Assembly (NCBI GenBank): GCA_015680685.1
Contig: MNCI01002085.1
Coordinates: 1 to 34,177 of the forward strand
Direction of reading: 5' to 3'
Source: Gnetum montanum
Taxonomy: Eukaryota; Streptophyta; Gnetopsida; Gnetales; Gnetaceae
DNA: 34,177 nucleotides
Under the pieces are notes generated by a model. The model saw nothing but the letters and a program-made list of their open reading frames with translations. It was not told the origin of the DNA and searched no databases. The position numbers and the translations under genes were made by a program. This document shows, piece by piece, positions 1 to 10,603 of this stretch (the stretch's first letter is position 1; each line of letters opens with the position of its first letter).

Positions 1-128
1 GCATTCTTACTTATCTCCTTTCCCAAAAAACACCACAGGGGTTGGTGTTGGCACATTTTTACCATTTCATGGAACAGGTGGACTTATTTGCAAATGGTGA
101 GGTACAGAATACTAATGAACTGAAACTN

Positions 129-640
129 TCAATTTGCTCCCATGGGTTGGTTATTCACTACACCAGCAAATAGGGTTTCATCAGGAAAATGATCAGATAT
201 GGCATATTCATCCTCTTTGTTGTCCCAGCGTAATTGAGATAAATGATCTGAAACTACATTCTTGGTGCCCTTTTGATCTACTATCGTTAGATCGAACTCT
301 TGAAGGATTACCAACCAATGTATAATATGAGGGCTAACCATTGGCTTGTTCATAAGGAACCTAATTGCACTATGATCTCTATGAATGTACACTTTGTAGC
401 CTAATACATAGTGCCTAAATTTTTTCAGTGAAAACACTACAGCCATTAATTCCTTTTCTGTAGTTGCATAGTTGAGTTGTGCACCGGTAATACTCTTACT
501 CACACAATGGATGTAATAACGGCATTTTTTTCAAATAACTGTGTTAGTACAACTCCTAAGGCATAATTAGATGCATTGTTCATTATATGAAATGGCTTGG
601 ACTAGTTGGGGGCTTGTAGAATAGGGGTTTCCACAAGCCT
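129..640 (-). pseudogene. RNase H domain of element A (decayed), with start of the RNase H-integrase linker
   Basis: RNase H degrades the RNA strand of the RNA-DNA hybrid during reverse transcription. The stretch 129-503 translates without a stop and shows the gypsy RNase H signature: YATTEKELMAVVFSLKKFRH, then YKVYIHRDHSAIRFLMNK, then a linker with LQEFDLTIVDQKG and LSQLRW. The motif normally read as TDH is RDH here. The upstream part (504-640) is only readable with frame changes and in-frame stops. The same block is found in element D at 28170-28800, which confirms the assignment. Pol translation continues leftwards toward integrase outside the window. Base 128 is an N just at the left edge of the open stretch. 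Confidence 0.85.
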
Positions 641-1500
641 TTGTTTTAGATTTTGGAATGCTCGTTCACATTCCCTGGTCCATTCAAAGGGTACATATTT
701 TTTCATTGATTCTACCAATAGTTTGGCAATCTTGGAGAAGTTCTCAATGAATCTCCTGTAGTAGCCAGTGTGTCCAAGGAATGATCGAATGTCTTTGACC
801 ATTTCTAGTTATCAAGTGATTCCTTGGATGACCTTAACTTTTTCCGGGTCTACCTCTATTCCTGATTGTGAAATCTTATGCCCTAGTACTACATCCTCTT
901 GAACCATCAAATGGCTTTTTTGCTAGTTGATCTTTAGGTTGGTTTCAATGCATCGTTTTAGCACTTACTCTAACTGGTCTAGGGCTTGATCAAAGCTTGT
1001 CCCATAAGTGAAGAAGTTGTCCATAAATACTTCTACTTCATTACCTATTTGCTATTGAAATATGCTTAGAACTAATCGTTGAAATGTGTAGGGACATTGC
1101 ACAAGCCAAATGACATTTTTTTATATGCAAATGTTCCCTAAGGACTGGTGAACATTGTTTTGGCTTGGTCTTCTGGTGCAATTCGTATTTGGTTGTACCC
1201 ACTATACCCATCCAAAAAACTGTAGTAGCGATGCCCCGCTATAGTGTCTAAGACTTGGTTAACAAATGGCAATGGGAAGTGATCCTTGAATGTTGCCATA
1301 TTTAATAGCCTAAAATCTATACATACCCTTCATTTGCCTCCTTTTTTTAGGTACAATTACTAGAGGACTAACCCATTCACTATCAACAATGGGATAAATG
1401 AACCCAGCCTTGAGAAGTTTCTCTATTTCTTCTTTCACTATTTGTTTCAATTTTGAATTCAATTGCCTCTATAGTTGTTTTCGAGGCTTCATGGAGGGGT
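602..1500 (-). pseudogene. Reverse transcriptase domain of element A (decayed, frameshifted)
   Basis: The domain copies element RNA into DNA. In order on the minus strand I read the fingers motif around LKQIVKEEIEKLL, a VSPLVIVPKK block, IDFR after a one-base shift in a run of A, then FLDGYSGYNQI, MSFGLCNVPTHFQ, and the catalytic box as EVFMDNFF (near 1015-1045). It ends with the connection region at 602-802 (IRSFLGHTGYYRRFIENFSK). The catalytic box is normally FMDD in this lineage, so the second Asp is lost to Asn. Stops replace Trp and Gln at several places. FLDG keeps its first catalytic Asp. The domain is clear but the enzyme would be dead. Confidence 0.88.
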
Positions 1501-1983
1501 CCATGTAAATCCTATGCTAGCATATCGTAGGATCTATTCCAGTTAATTTAGGGTATGACTAGGCAAAGGTTGTTGACCATTTATTTATCATCTTTAGCAA
1601 ACTCTCTTTTTTCTTGGGAGCAAGCTTTGCGTTGATGATTACCAGTTTTCCATTTTTAAGGATCATGTATTCTAGACCGATGCACAATGATTTAAAATCT
1701 AGGGGCTCTTATTTAAATTCCTTAGGAATCTCCAACTTCCCCCAGTTAATGTTTTCATAGCTAAGGGTTGGAAGTTGGCAATGAACTTACTCAAGTGCGT
1801 CTATGCTTTCAATGTAAGTACTAGTTATCCCCTTAGTTAGTTCCATGGATGCTATCGAGTTGCTCTCTTGATCAGCCATCAGCCACTGGATGTCTTCCTA
1901 TTGTGTGGCTGCTGCATATAGGCACTTTTTTATATTAATTTCTTGTGCACACCAATTACATGTAGGTAATGCTAAACTTCTCA
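1501..1983 (-). pseudogene. Protease-RT linker of element A pol
   Basis: No domain is recognisable. The stretch lies between the protease and the fingers of the RT and is broken by stops in all frames. The corresponding linkers in element D (about 26810-27330) and at the start of the lost region in element C (16830-16930) share short tracts with it, so it is ordinary decayed pol sequence, not a separate gene. Confidence 0.6.
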
Positions 1984-2440
1984 TTACCCATGATTTTTGC
2001 ACGCAATGGCACCTTGTGTCACTGTATGTGATGCATGGAACTTTCTTCTTCTCGATCTTTCCAAAAAAAAATTCTTGGATATTTCTAGAGAAAGATCATG
2101 GATGACTATATGTGCATCTATCGTACTTATCCACGCTCTTCCCATTATTATTGGGAATTTCCCCTTACTGTTTGTTACTTGTATCACTAGGAAATCCATT
2201 GGATATGACAACCCACAAATAGTGGTAACAATCTCCTCCACTAGTTCCAAGGGAATAGTGATGGATTGGTCAGCAAGCTCAAGTTGAATGTTACTCTTCC
2301 TTAATGGAGGCAGGTTCCAAACTTTGTACATCTCTTATGATATTAGGTTGACTCTGGAACCTGAGTTCAGAAGAGCTTTACAAGGTTCATTCCTAGTGAC
2401 TTTGACATAAATTTATGGACTTCTAGGCTTAAATAATTTC
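1984..2440 (-). pseudogene. Aspartic protease domain of element A (decayed)
   Basis: The retroviral-type aspartic protease cuts the gag-pol polyprotein. On the minus strand the active-site region reads ALLNSGSRVNLIS (about 2350-2390), followed by YKVWNLPPLRKSNIQLELAD, a flap-like ITIPLELVEEIVTTICG, and FPIIMGRAWISTIDAHI. The catalytic triad is normally D-S/T-G. Here it is N-S-G, so the single catalytic Asp has become Asn. The stretch 1984-2331 has no stop. The same protein block occurs in C (16400-16831) and D (26380-26809). Confidence 0.85.
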
Positions 2441-3054
2441 TTGGGAAGATTTCCCACCATAATCCAATCCGTGATGATAAGCGTTAACATAACCATGTGC
2501 ATTAAGCTCAATTTTTGGGCTGAAGAAGGTCCCGAAACCTTATTTGGTATGGAGGTATTTAGATGTTCAACCGTTTGTAAGGGTGAGGGCTTAGCTGGAT
2601 TTTTGGTTTTGAAGAAAGGTCTTTTTGTCATAAGATTATCAGAACCAATGGACAATTAGGGATTTGAAGCCCTCGTGATGTTGGATTGTTGCAGTTGAGT
2701 GGGAGATACCTTTTGCATTGTTGGAGCAGTTGGTGGTGGAGCTACCAGTGTAACAGTTGCATATGGATTTGGAGGATGGTATGCATGTGGGACATCTCTT
2801 CCAGGAGAGGGAGTCCTAAAGTACTCCTGAACTAGGTAGTGACATTGTGGAGTTTCATGATAGATAAAATCACTTGGAGAAACCAGCTGCTGCATGAAAT
2901 AACCATATGGGTCCTATTGTCAGTAAGGGTATTATTATCTCGGTGGTGGAATCTCCATATCTGTGGGTATTTCCACTGTTGGTGTTGCCGGATAGGTTGT
3001 GGAATAGTTCCACTTAGATAATATGTTAACAGTTTGTTGGGGATAAGGTAACCT
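2441..3054 (-). pseudogene. Proline-rich linker between gag and protease, element A
   Basis: This stretch is readable in pieces: TPSPGRDVPHAYHPPNPYA and VAPPPTAPTMQ near 2720-2830, then TKRPFFKTKNPAKPSP near 2590-2640. Element C has the matching order of a Pro-rich block, PPTPTMQ, and RRPYFRTKSPDK at 15980-16210. It is disordered, low-complexity sequence with no known domain, joining the nucleocapsid-like end of gag to the protease. Frames change at least once. Confidence 0.65.
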
Positions 3055-4904
3055 TTAGGGGGTCTGCCATTTGTTAAGTCTTGGGTTGAGTGCATACACC
3101 CTAGACTCTTGTAGCTGTGAGATTATTGGGCAACATCCCTTAGGATGGTCATATTGGAAGATATCACATCCACTGTCATTGTCTATATCTGAATCCACAA
3201 CCTCATCGGTGGTAGTCATCTTTCCCTTACCCTTACTATGTGCATAGTCTGAATCTCTCCACTTTTTCTTATAATGGTCACTACTTCGTTCCTTAGACTC
3301 CTCTATGATTTTTAGGACGATTTTGAATCTACTGTCTAAGGAATCCCACATTTGATCTACCTTAGCCAACACTTCGGTTGTTAACTTTTGAAGTAGCAAG
3401 GTTTTTCTTTTCACCAACTCCTCGAGTAGTGACTCATCCTCTTTCTCACAGAATCTTACTCCCTTCTTCTGGAGGGAAGGATCACGGTTATACTCTTCCA
3501 CACTTTCTCTTTTCCGTAGCTCCCCTTCTTCTTTAGCTAATTGCTGCAACAATCTATGAACTTCATAGGATCTAAGTTCAGATAATCTCCCTTGGGCATA
3601 TGTCCTAATGGCTCTCCTAGTTTTGTGTCTTAGCTCATCTACGAGGTGGCAGAGTCGATCACGTTGTGTGTAACCATGACCTGGGAAACAATGTAGCAAT
3701 GCATAATATCAGCCCATGGCAGCATCCAAGGATTCGTGAGTACCCTGCTTCCATCCTTGGATCTACTTATACAAGTTGGACACTCTGGAGAACATTTGAT
3801 ATTTATGTTGAATAATTCTACCATTGTACTCCATTGTCTAATAGATTCCAATTCTAAGGACCAGTACCAACTTTTAGCTTCTTTTATGAGTGTCCTAGGA
3901 AACAACTTTAACTTCTACCACTTATTTTTGATATTCTGCAAGAAGCAAGCATCATGAAATTCCTGTAAGTGATTTTTTGGATTAGCGTTGTATCCTCCCT
4001 CAAATCAGGGGATATTATTCATGTCTAGTCTTTTGATCCAGTTATCTTTCTGATGCCTTGTAGGTATCCTCATAGCCTCCATAATACTTAACATACTCTG
4101 GGTTACTAGTAGGGGTTCTTCATGATCATCTCTCTCATGACTTCTATGATGCCTACGTGGTTCCCTACTTTCCCTTCTATGCCTTAACTCTCTAAAATGC
4201 CCTCATCCTCACTCTCGACTCTCTCATCAAGGGTTCTCATTTTACTTACCCTTATCCTCACTGTTGTGCTCTTTGTGACTACGTCTTGATGTGGAAGGAG
4301 AGGATGAATGATGTGATGAAGGGGAAGAAGAATGGAAACCATCACCATGATGATGTTTCTTACCTTCTCTTTGATGGCTATGGCCCTGATCGTGATGATG
4401 ATAGAAATGCCCATCCTTTTCATGTGTTTTTGTTCCCTCAGTGAACACTTGGTGTTCATGGGTATCAGAACTAGGGTTATGAATTGTGGAGTGTAAGTTC
4501 ATGGGTATCAGAACTAGGGTTATCCTTCAACGATGTATGGTAGCTCTCTTGCCGTGAGTCCCTTAAATTTTGTGCTACGGTGGGATGGTAATCCCTTGTG
4601 TCGTGATCACATGTAACATATTTAGTGTATAGTTATGTCATGCCTATCTATGCAAGAGCATGAAGTAGCATGTTAGGGACAACACAATTTGGGGGTAACA
4701 CTATGTTACCTTGCAAATCTTGCCAACGCAGTTGTTCATCTTGATGGAGGATAAAAGTAAAATCAGGTATATACTCATCATGATGAGTATACACGACCCT
4801 GATACTCTTGAGGAACTGGTGGATCTAGGTTATGTGTTAGACTACCAACGGTCTCTTGTGTGATCCCTAGGTGGTGAAGTGATTTTATGAGAAGAAGAAG
4901 ACAT
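3040..4904 (-). pseudogene. Gag polyprotein of element A (decayed)
   Basis: Gag forms the virus-like particle. The likely start is the ATG at 4904-4902 (MSSSSHK), matched by MSSSH in element D and by a mutated start in C. Order: an N-terminal block with DEYIPDFTFILHQDE (near 4740-4790), a His/Ser-rich stretch (4242-4502), then the capsid-like Retrotrans_gag region with the WYWSLELESIRQW signature (3639-3905), a charged helical part (3055-3699), and a C-terminal block with YDHPKGCCPIISQLQESR. No CCHC zinc knuckle is visible. Stops and frameshifts separate the pieces, including a 43-bp duplication at 4454-4523. Confidence 0.82.
4454..4523. repeat. Short direct repeat, two 27-bp copies, 43-bp period
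   Basis: The 27 bases at 4454-4480 recur identically at 4497-4523, so 43 bp have been tandemly duplicated. The repeat lies inside the gag region of element A, and 43 is not a multiple of three, so it also shifts the gag frame. Confidence 0.9.
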
Positions 4905-5030
4905 TATTTATCTTTTCGGTGTGCTATTGACCATTGTTTGAATTTTCTTCTGATTAATCCTAAGGGTTTGTTTAAGCTTCGCAACAATGTGGATGATTTC
5001 CTATGTTGTACTTAGTGCACAAACAAATTA

Positions 5031-5049
5031 TTCCTCAACAATGGCACCA
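5031..5049 (-). other. Primer-binding site of element A (tRNA-Asp type)
   Basis: Next to the LTR end, one base inside, the minus strand reads TGGTGCCATTGTTGAGGAA. This resembles the complement of the 3' end of plant tRNA-Asp (TGGCGCCGTTGCCGGGGAT). All differences are C to T or G to A changes. Asp primers are typical of Athila and Tat elements. Confidence 0.8.
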
Positions 5050-5050
5050 A

Positions 5051-5812
5051 TGATGAGTGTCGAGGTACCCCTACACTCAACCATACGAATACGAGCGTTA
5101 CACACATGATCCTGTCGAACTTTGCAGACTAAGTGCCTACATGCCTTATGGAACACTTAAGGTTAATCATTTGTTGTCTTCCTAGAATTACTTGTATTTG
5201 TCATGGTTGTATGGCTAAGTAAGTCTGAGGTATGTGATTTTTATATCTTTTATGTTTCTATCTCCTATGCTGATGAGGTAAAGGGTGAAGAGACTAAGTA
5301 GCTAACTTTAACTAACTAATTTCTAATGCCTAGCATCAGTATCCATTCCCACTTGTTGTTCACGCCCTGAACCAATGCAACCTTCTGGGATTTGCAAACT
5401 CTAGTCATTACTAGGATTACCAAGCATAATGCACGTGCTCGAAGTGGTCGTACTAAATGCACTTAACTATGGGAGAAGGATTGAGAGATATTTAATTAAC
5501 TAATAAATAATTTAAATGATGAACAATAAATAATAGTAATTAAAGTCCTATTTAGCTTAGTCCATGCACTCCAAGGTTTATCCAAAAGTTCTTCTTCATT
5601 TCCGTACACAAACTTGTGCTTAGGTACAATATTTGGTCAAATAAAGATCTGTTCACTTTGGGACTCCTACTGCGGGCACATCGAAATTATTCTAACTATG
5701 GAATGGAAATATTGCAAGAGTTTGGCTATGGTCTAGATCTAGATGAAGAAACAAGGGAGAGCTGCCTCTTATTTATAGATTTGGTGGCGTGCTACGATAT
5801 TGCATCTCATCA
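5051..5812 (-). repeat. 5' LTR of element A
   Basis: The LTR is 762 bp and is bounded by TGATGAG and CTCATCA as inverted ends. Its U5 end (5051-5095) matches those of the other LTRs. It shares long blocks with the element C LTRs, including the G-box GCACGTGC block near 5432-5440 and the block around 5640-5670. It is shorter than the C LTRs mainly because the palindrome array between the LTR start and the TATA box is almost absent: only about 32 bp lie there. A minus-strand TATA box lies at 5771-5780. Open frames in here, such as 5616-5837, are incidental. Confidence 0.9.
5769..5780 (-). promoter_or_regulatory. TATA box of the element A LTR
   Basis: The minus strand reads ATCTATAAATAA, matching the TATA box at the same relative place in the C, D and E LTRs. 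It would drive the genomic transcript of element A leftwards. Confidence 0.7.
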
Positions 5813-6900
5813 ATCCTTAATGTACTTCATGAGATAGGAAATGAAGAGGATTCCTTGTTAGAATAAGTTATGGTAGGCAAGCCTAACCCACACAACACTC
5901 GCTAGTACAAAATTAGCAACATTATGAATGGTACATAGCAACAAACTAGGAACAACTCCTATACACCTCCAAACAAAAGAGTTCCTAGTCAAAAGAATGC
6001 AAACAACTAGTCCAGGTCATCCCAAGTAACTGCCTCACAATGAACAAACCCTCCTTCTATACTTATAAGAGCCTCATCTCAACAAGAAGCCAAATATGAA
6101 CATAAGAATTATGATTTGGTTGAGGACTTAAAAAGAGTTAAAGACAACATTTTGATGTATGACCTCCTACCCTTCAACAAAATGAAAGAAGTGATTCAGG
6201 ATATGGTTCATATACTTGAAGCCCAAAAAGAGAAATCCTTAATCCTCAAAAGGCAATTTCACTTTGCAGAAAGTCCTATCACACTATCAATACAAAACGT
6301 GAATAATTCCATGTCTAGCAAGAAGAACCACCTCCCTTTCCTAACCACTTTGATTATTTTAGAAAAGAATGTCCACAACTATTTAATGGATTCTAATGCA
6401 ACTATTAGGGTTATGCCTCTTAAATCTTGTAATGCCTTCAGAGCACAAATGATACCACAAAAAAAAAAGTGTGATTCAACTCAATGGATCTAATGTACCT
6501 ATGGTAGGATTATTAAAAGAAGAAAAGATACAACTTAAGCAATACCCTATATTTACATGTTATACAGATATCCTAGTAGTTGACATGACACCCACATATG
6601 GTGTTCTTTTATCTAGGACTTTTGGAGCTAAGTGTGGGGGCTTCTTTAGGCTGGATTTCTTAGAATTATTGATCCCAATCAAAGGAAAATCTAAATATAT
6701 GATTATACCTAGGGAACCCTTTTATAAGCAAGTGGTAACAACTTTTGATCAACAAACTACATCTCTAGGAAATCAAAACAACAATCATTTCATTAGAGTT
6801 GTCGAACTAGGACTTGGAAAATATTCCTTAAATGATTATATAGGTGAAGCTACATACATAAACCATTTTGCATACACATATTCTACTCAATATTACCAAG
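5813..6900 (+). pseudogene. Gag C-terminus and protease region of element B (decayed)
   Basis: From about 5930 one frame reads a Q/N-rich linker with two stops. It continues into YDLVEDLKRVKDNILMYDLL (about 6111-6170), the gag-pol junction block of Tat polyproteins. The protease active site is read as LMDSNATIRVMPLKSCNA (near 6384-6437), where D-S-G has become D-S-N. After a frame change come YTDILVVDMTPTYGVLLSRT and FGAKCGGFFRLDF (about 6560-6655), the flap and C-terminal protease block. There is no zinc knuckle in the visible part. The shift between 6470 and 6490 lies at a run of nine A. Confidence 0.78.
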
Positions 6901-7110
6901 CTTTAAGGGAATGTGAGAAGGTGTATGAAGATACTTTGCCATATCACCAACATGATGGAAAAACCTTTGTTTTCAGTGATCCACCACCACTAGGAAATGA
7001 TAAAGACATAAGTGAGATTCTAACTAATGAAATATTAGATGATGGACCAAAATTTGATGATGATCACTATTACCTCGATCAAAGGGATAATTTTTTAGAT
7101 TTTATGAACT
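6901..7110 (+). pseudogene. Protease to RNase H spacer of element B
   Basis: This is an open acidic stretch with several DD pairs and no recognisable domain, continuous in frame with the protease C-terminal block upstream and the archaeal-type RNase H downstream. Confidence 0.6.
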
Positions 7111-7500
7111 TGAATACTTGGATATTTAGAGTGGATGGTGCTTCTTACAAGAAAAGATGTTGAGTTGATATAATGCTTATTCCCTCTAGTGAAGCTCCTA
7201 TTCTTAAAGCTATTAATTTCACTCAACCAATGACCAACAACATGGTCGAATATGAAGCACTAATTCATGGAATTAAACTAGCTAAATACTATGATTTGTC
7301 CAAACTTAAAATCCATAGTGACTCCCAACTAATAGTGAATCAAGCCAATGGTATCTTTGATGATAAAGACATCACCATGAAAGCATACAAAGCTTACATT
7401 TTTGAACTTATAAAGAATTTAAACATGTAATCATTGAACATGTACCTAGGAAACAAAATTATATTTCCAATGCACTAGCCCAAATGGCTACCACCTTGGA
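7111..7500 (+). pseudogene. Archaeal-type RNase H domain (aRNH) of element B
   Basis: The domain reads FRVDGASYKK (first catalytic Asp), a stop at 7162-7164 where this family usually has Gly, then NNMVEYEALIHGIKLAKYYD (catalytic Glu), KIHSDSQLIVNQANG (second Asp), and EHVPRKQNYISNALAQMA after a one-base shift near 7425. The last position, normally Asp in ADALAQMA, is Asn. This is the plant Tat-type second RNase H, distinct from the gypsy RNase H at 8860-9200. It lies before the RT, whereas the order I know for Tat elements places it between gypsy RNase H and integrase. An unrelated host RNase H-like gene is unlikely because the frame is embedded in pol. Confidence 0.82.
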
Positions 7501-7850
7501 TGTCCCTTTTAAATTTAATGCTTGGGATTTAGAAATCATTATCGAAAAGGTAAATTCCTATTCTATCCATAATAATATCTCTTCTTTTCAAGTGTTTGAT
7601 GATGATGACCATATTTGTAAATTCTTATTTTCTAAAGGAGAATTTAGCGATCAAGGAGATACATCCAAGGATGTTGTGTTCTTAAATAAGATATCTCCTG
7701 AAACTGCAGTTAGGGAATACTTATTTGATGACCTATAAACCAAAGCCATGGATTTATCTAAAAACACTAATTGGCAAACGTTAGCTCAAACTAAAAAAAT
7801 TCATATTAGTAAACTGAAAAAAATACTCTATTAGAATAGAAGCTTGCTTA
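7501..7850 (+). pseudogene. aRNH to RT spacer of element B
   Basis: The open frame from 7484 to 7738 continues from the aRNH and encodes a polar linker with no recognised domain. It ends with a stop, and the frame is regained near 7830 at the block before the RT. Confidence 0.55.
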
Positions 7851-8760
7851 CATCCAGATGAAGGACAAAGCTTTGTTGACCTATTACATGAATTTGATCA
7901 TGTTCTGGCTTGGACTTACAAAGACATTATGACTTTTAATCCATTAGTAATGACACATAACATTCCCCCTAAGGCTAGAAACAAAATCATTCAGGCAAAA
8001 GCTTAGACCTGTGAATCCAAAAATTGAAATCCTTATGAAAGCAAAAATTGATAAACTCCTAGAATCCAAAATAATGTATCTAGTAAGACATTCCTATTGG
8101 ATCTCAAACTTAGTACCCGTTATGAAATGAACTGGTGAGTTAAGGTTATGTATTGATTTTCGTAACCTTAATACTTCTTGCATCAAGGATAATTATCCAC
8201 TCCCTCTTATGGAGGAGTTATTGCAAATTGTGAATGGTGCTTAGATGTATTCCTTTTTGGATGGGTATTCAGGATATAACCAAATTTTAGTGAATAAGAA
8301 GGACCAATACAAGATAGCTTTTACAACAAAGTGGGGAACCTTTCAATTTGCTAAAATTTCATTTGGCCTCATAAATGTTGGCTTGACCTTCCAAAGAGCT
8401 ATGGACAAAAATTTTGAGGGGCTAATTGGAAAGTGTATTATTATCTACCTTGATGACTTAACTATTTTCTCTAAAGATAGAGGTACACACCTTAAAGACC
8501 TTAGAAATGTTTTTATCATATGCGGACAATTTGGCATCACCTTGAATGCAAAGAAATCCATCTTTGGTGTTCAAAGTGGTAAATTTTTGGGTTATATAGT
8601 GACCAAAGAGGGGATTGTGATTGATCCTGAGAGAGTAAATGAAATTTTAGAAGTACCTTACCTTTTATCCAAGATTGATGTAAGGGCTTTCTTTGGTAAG
8701 ATTAATTTTGTTAGATGATTTATCCTAGTCTATGCTGAATTAGTTAGATCATTGAATAAT
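7851..8760 (+). pseudogene. Reverse transcriptase domain of element B (decayed)
   Basis: The pre-RT block reads LLHEFDHVLAWTYKDIM, then LRPVNPKIEILMKAKIDKLL, LRLCIDFRNLN (about 8140-8170), SFLDGYSGYNQI, FGLINVGLTFQRAMD, and the catalytic box IIIYLDDLTIFSK with YLDD at 8446-8457. It ends with FLGYIVTKEGI and the connection RAFFGKINFVR. Both catalytic Asp residues of YLDD and the FLDG Asp are kept, unlike the RTs of A and D. Stops interrupt it near 8127, 8242 and 8716, and a frameshift lies near 8000. The box type YLDD separates it from the FMDx type of elements A and D. Confidence 0.9.
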
Positions 8761-9207
8761 ATGCTTAAGAAATATAGTAATATGCATTGGATAGAAGATA
8801 GAAAGAATGTGATTCTTGCTATTAAAGAAGCTATAATAGATGCACCTATCCTAGCTTCTCTTTGGTATGAAAATGATTTCTACTTATATGCCTTTTCTAG
8901 CGATGTTACTGTTGCTGCTATCTAGACCCAATACATAAATGATCAACGTGAAAGACCCATAGCTTTCATGTATGCACCTTTAAAGGATGCTAAATTAAGA
9001 TACTCACCTGTAGAGAAGCAATTGTATGCTATAATAAAAGCCTTAAAGAAATTCTACTACTACTTGTTAAACTTGAAAGTCTTTGTCACTGTCCTTGATC
9101 CAACCACAATTGCTTTAGCCAAATTACAAGATCCTAGTGAGAAACACACTGAATGGGTTATGAGGCTTCAAGAATATGAGTTAGAGGGATTGGTCTTACT
9201 AAATTGA
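8761..9207 (+). pseudogene. Gypsy-type RNase H domain of element B (degenerate)
   Basis: The domain reads LVRSLNNMLKKYSNMHW, then FYLYAFSSDVTVAAI with a stop, ERPIAFMYAPLKDAKLRYSP, VEKQLYAIIKALKKFYYYLL and LQDPSEKHTEWVMRLQEYEL. The first catalytic Asp, normally in DAS, is changed (FSSD), and TDH at the end reads LDP. Tat elements are known to have a weakened gypsy RNase H next to the acquired archaeal type, and this copy fits that picture, though general decay also explains it. Confidence 0.75.
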
Positions 9208-10603
9208 TAGCTAAAGCTTCAACCTTAGAAAATTGTAATGCATACATAGATAAAGAATCAATTCCTCGTCATATATTGTCCATTAATGAGGAAAATGATA
9301 TCCCATTTTCTCCCAATCAGTTGTATGATCCATGGTATGGAGATATCAAATTTTATTTAACATTCCGTCGTTCTTCCTCAAATTTACCTAGATATAAAAG
9401 AAAGCTTTTAATATCAAAATGTTCTAAATTTGCTATAATAAGTGGTGAACTATTTACAAAGAATTTTCAAGGGATATACCTTAAGTGTTTGAACCAAGAG
9501 CAAGCTAATGATGCTCTAAAACAACTTTACAATGAAGGACATATAGGATACTGGTCATTAGTTCATAAAATTTTGAGGGTTGGTTATTACTGGCCTACTA
9601 TGATTAATGATGCTTATAACCTTGTTAAGACATGTGTCCAATGCCAGATATTTAATGGTAAAGATTCCAAGAGTTCGGCCACATTACAACCTATAATAGA
9701 AACAAGACCATTTGCCCAATGGGCCTTAGATTTTATTGTAGTGACTAATCCTTTATCTACTACCCTTCATAAGTTCATTTTGACAGCCACTGATTATTGC
9801 AAAGGCTGGTTAGAGGCGAAAGCAACCAAAACTGCATCATCTTGTGAGGTCATTCACTTCTTAGAAAAAGATATAATCTTCAAATATGGTTATCCTTATG
9901 CTTTAGTAGTTGATAATGGGCCCGCCTTCATTTCTATAGAGTTTACAATTTGGGATAGAGACCATAACATCATTGTTAAGGCAATAACCAAATATTACCC
10001 ATAAGGTAATGGTTTGGTTGAATCTTCCAACAAAATTATATTAGATGGGATTAGAAAGTTGGTAGCCCAAAATCCATGAACTTGGCATGAACAACTAAAA
10101 TTGGTAGTTTGGGCTGATAGGATTCATTACAAAGAATTGATCAAGACTACACCATATTATTTAGCATACGAATAGGAACCTATATTACCAATAAATTTAC
10201 AAATTCCTACATATCAATTCTTCTTAGACTACTTACCAACTAATGAGCATATAATATCATGAGCATGTGACATTTTGAACCTAGAGCTTAAAAGGGTTAA
10301 AACAATTGAAAATATGTGTGGTCATCAAAAAATTATTAAGATATGGTTTGGTAAGAAATATGCAACTAAAAGTTTTCAACTAGGTGACCTAGTCCTTAAA
10401 AGAGATAGAGTGGTTGGTCAAACTCGCCCTCAAACTAATTTTTCACCTATGTGGTCAGGTCCATTCCAAATTGTAGACATCATTCCCCAAATTTGTTCAA
10501 GATTGCTGATTTGCAAGGACATAGGTTGAATAGGAATTTTAATGCATTTCATTTGAAGCATTTCTACTTAGCTACCCCACGTGGGCACTTGGTAGATTCC
10601 TAG
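9208..10603 (+). pseudogene. Integrase of element B (mostly open, several stops)
   Basis: Integrase inserts the cDNA into the host chromosome. The zinc-binding HHCC domain reads GHIGYWSLVHKILRVGYYWP and TCVQCQ (about 9538-9648). The catalytic core shows ALDFIVV (first Asp), VVDNGPAF (second Asp) and GNGLVESSNK (Glu, near 10004-10032), so D,D,E are all present. Stops occur at 10002-10004, around 10077 and around 10173. The C-terminal part reads FGKKYATKSFQLGDLVLKR and WSGPFQIVDI. After a shift near 10500 it ends with NRNFNAFHLKHFY and a stop at about 10601-10603. No chromodomain is visible. The stretch 9204-10004 is open for 266 codons, the longest open frame in the window. Confidence 0.88.

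Larger units (their letters stand above)
1..5812 (-). mobile_element. Element A: Athila-like Ty3/gypsy LTR retrotransposon, 3' part cut by the window edge
   Basis: Read on the minus strand, the order is LTR (5812-5051), tRNA-Asp-like primer-binding site, gag (from 4904), protease, reverse transcriptase and RNase H (ending near 129). The integrase and the second LTR would lie to the left of the window. The RT motif of type VFMDx-F and the tRNA-Asp primer site match the Athila branch of the OTA group. All domains carry stops and frameshifts. The element is inserted in opposite orientation against the gag/protease region of Tat-like element B, whose pol resumes right of 5812. The target duplication cannot be checked because the left end is missing. 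Confidence 0.9.

Noticed and set aside
2839-3021. Plus-strand frames opposite element A gag and protease
   Set aside because: Shadows of the minus-strand pol and gag sequence.
5616-5837. Plus-strand 73-codon frame
   Set aside because: It lies antisense inside the LTR of element A and crosses the LTR boundary.
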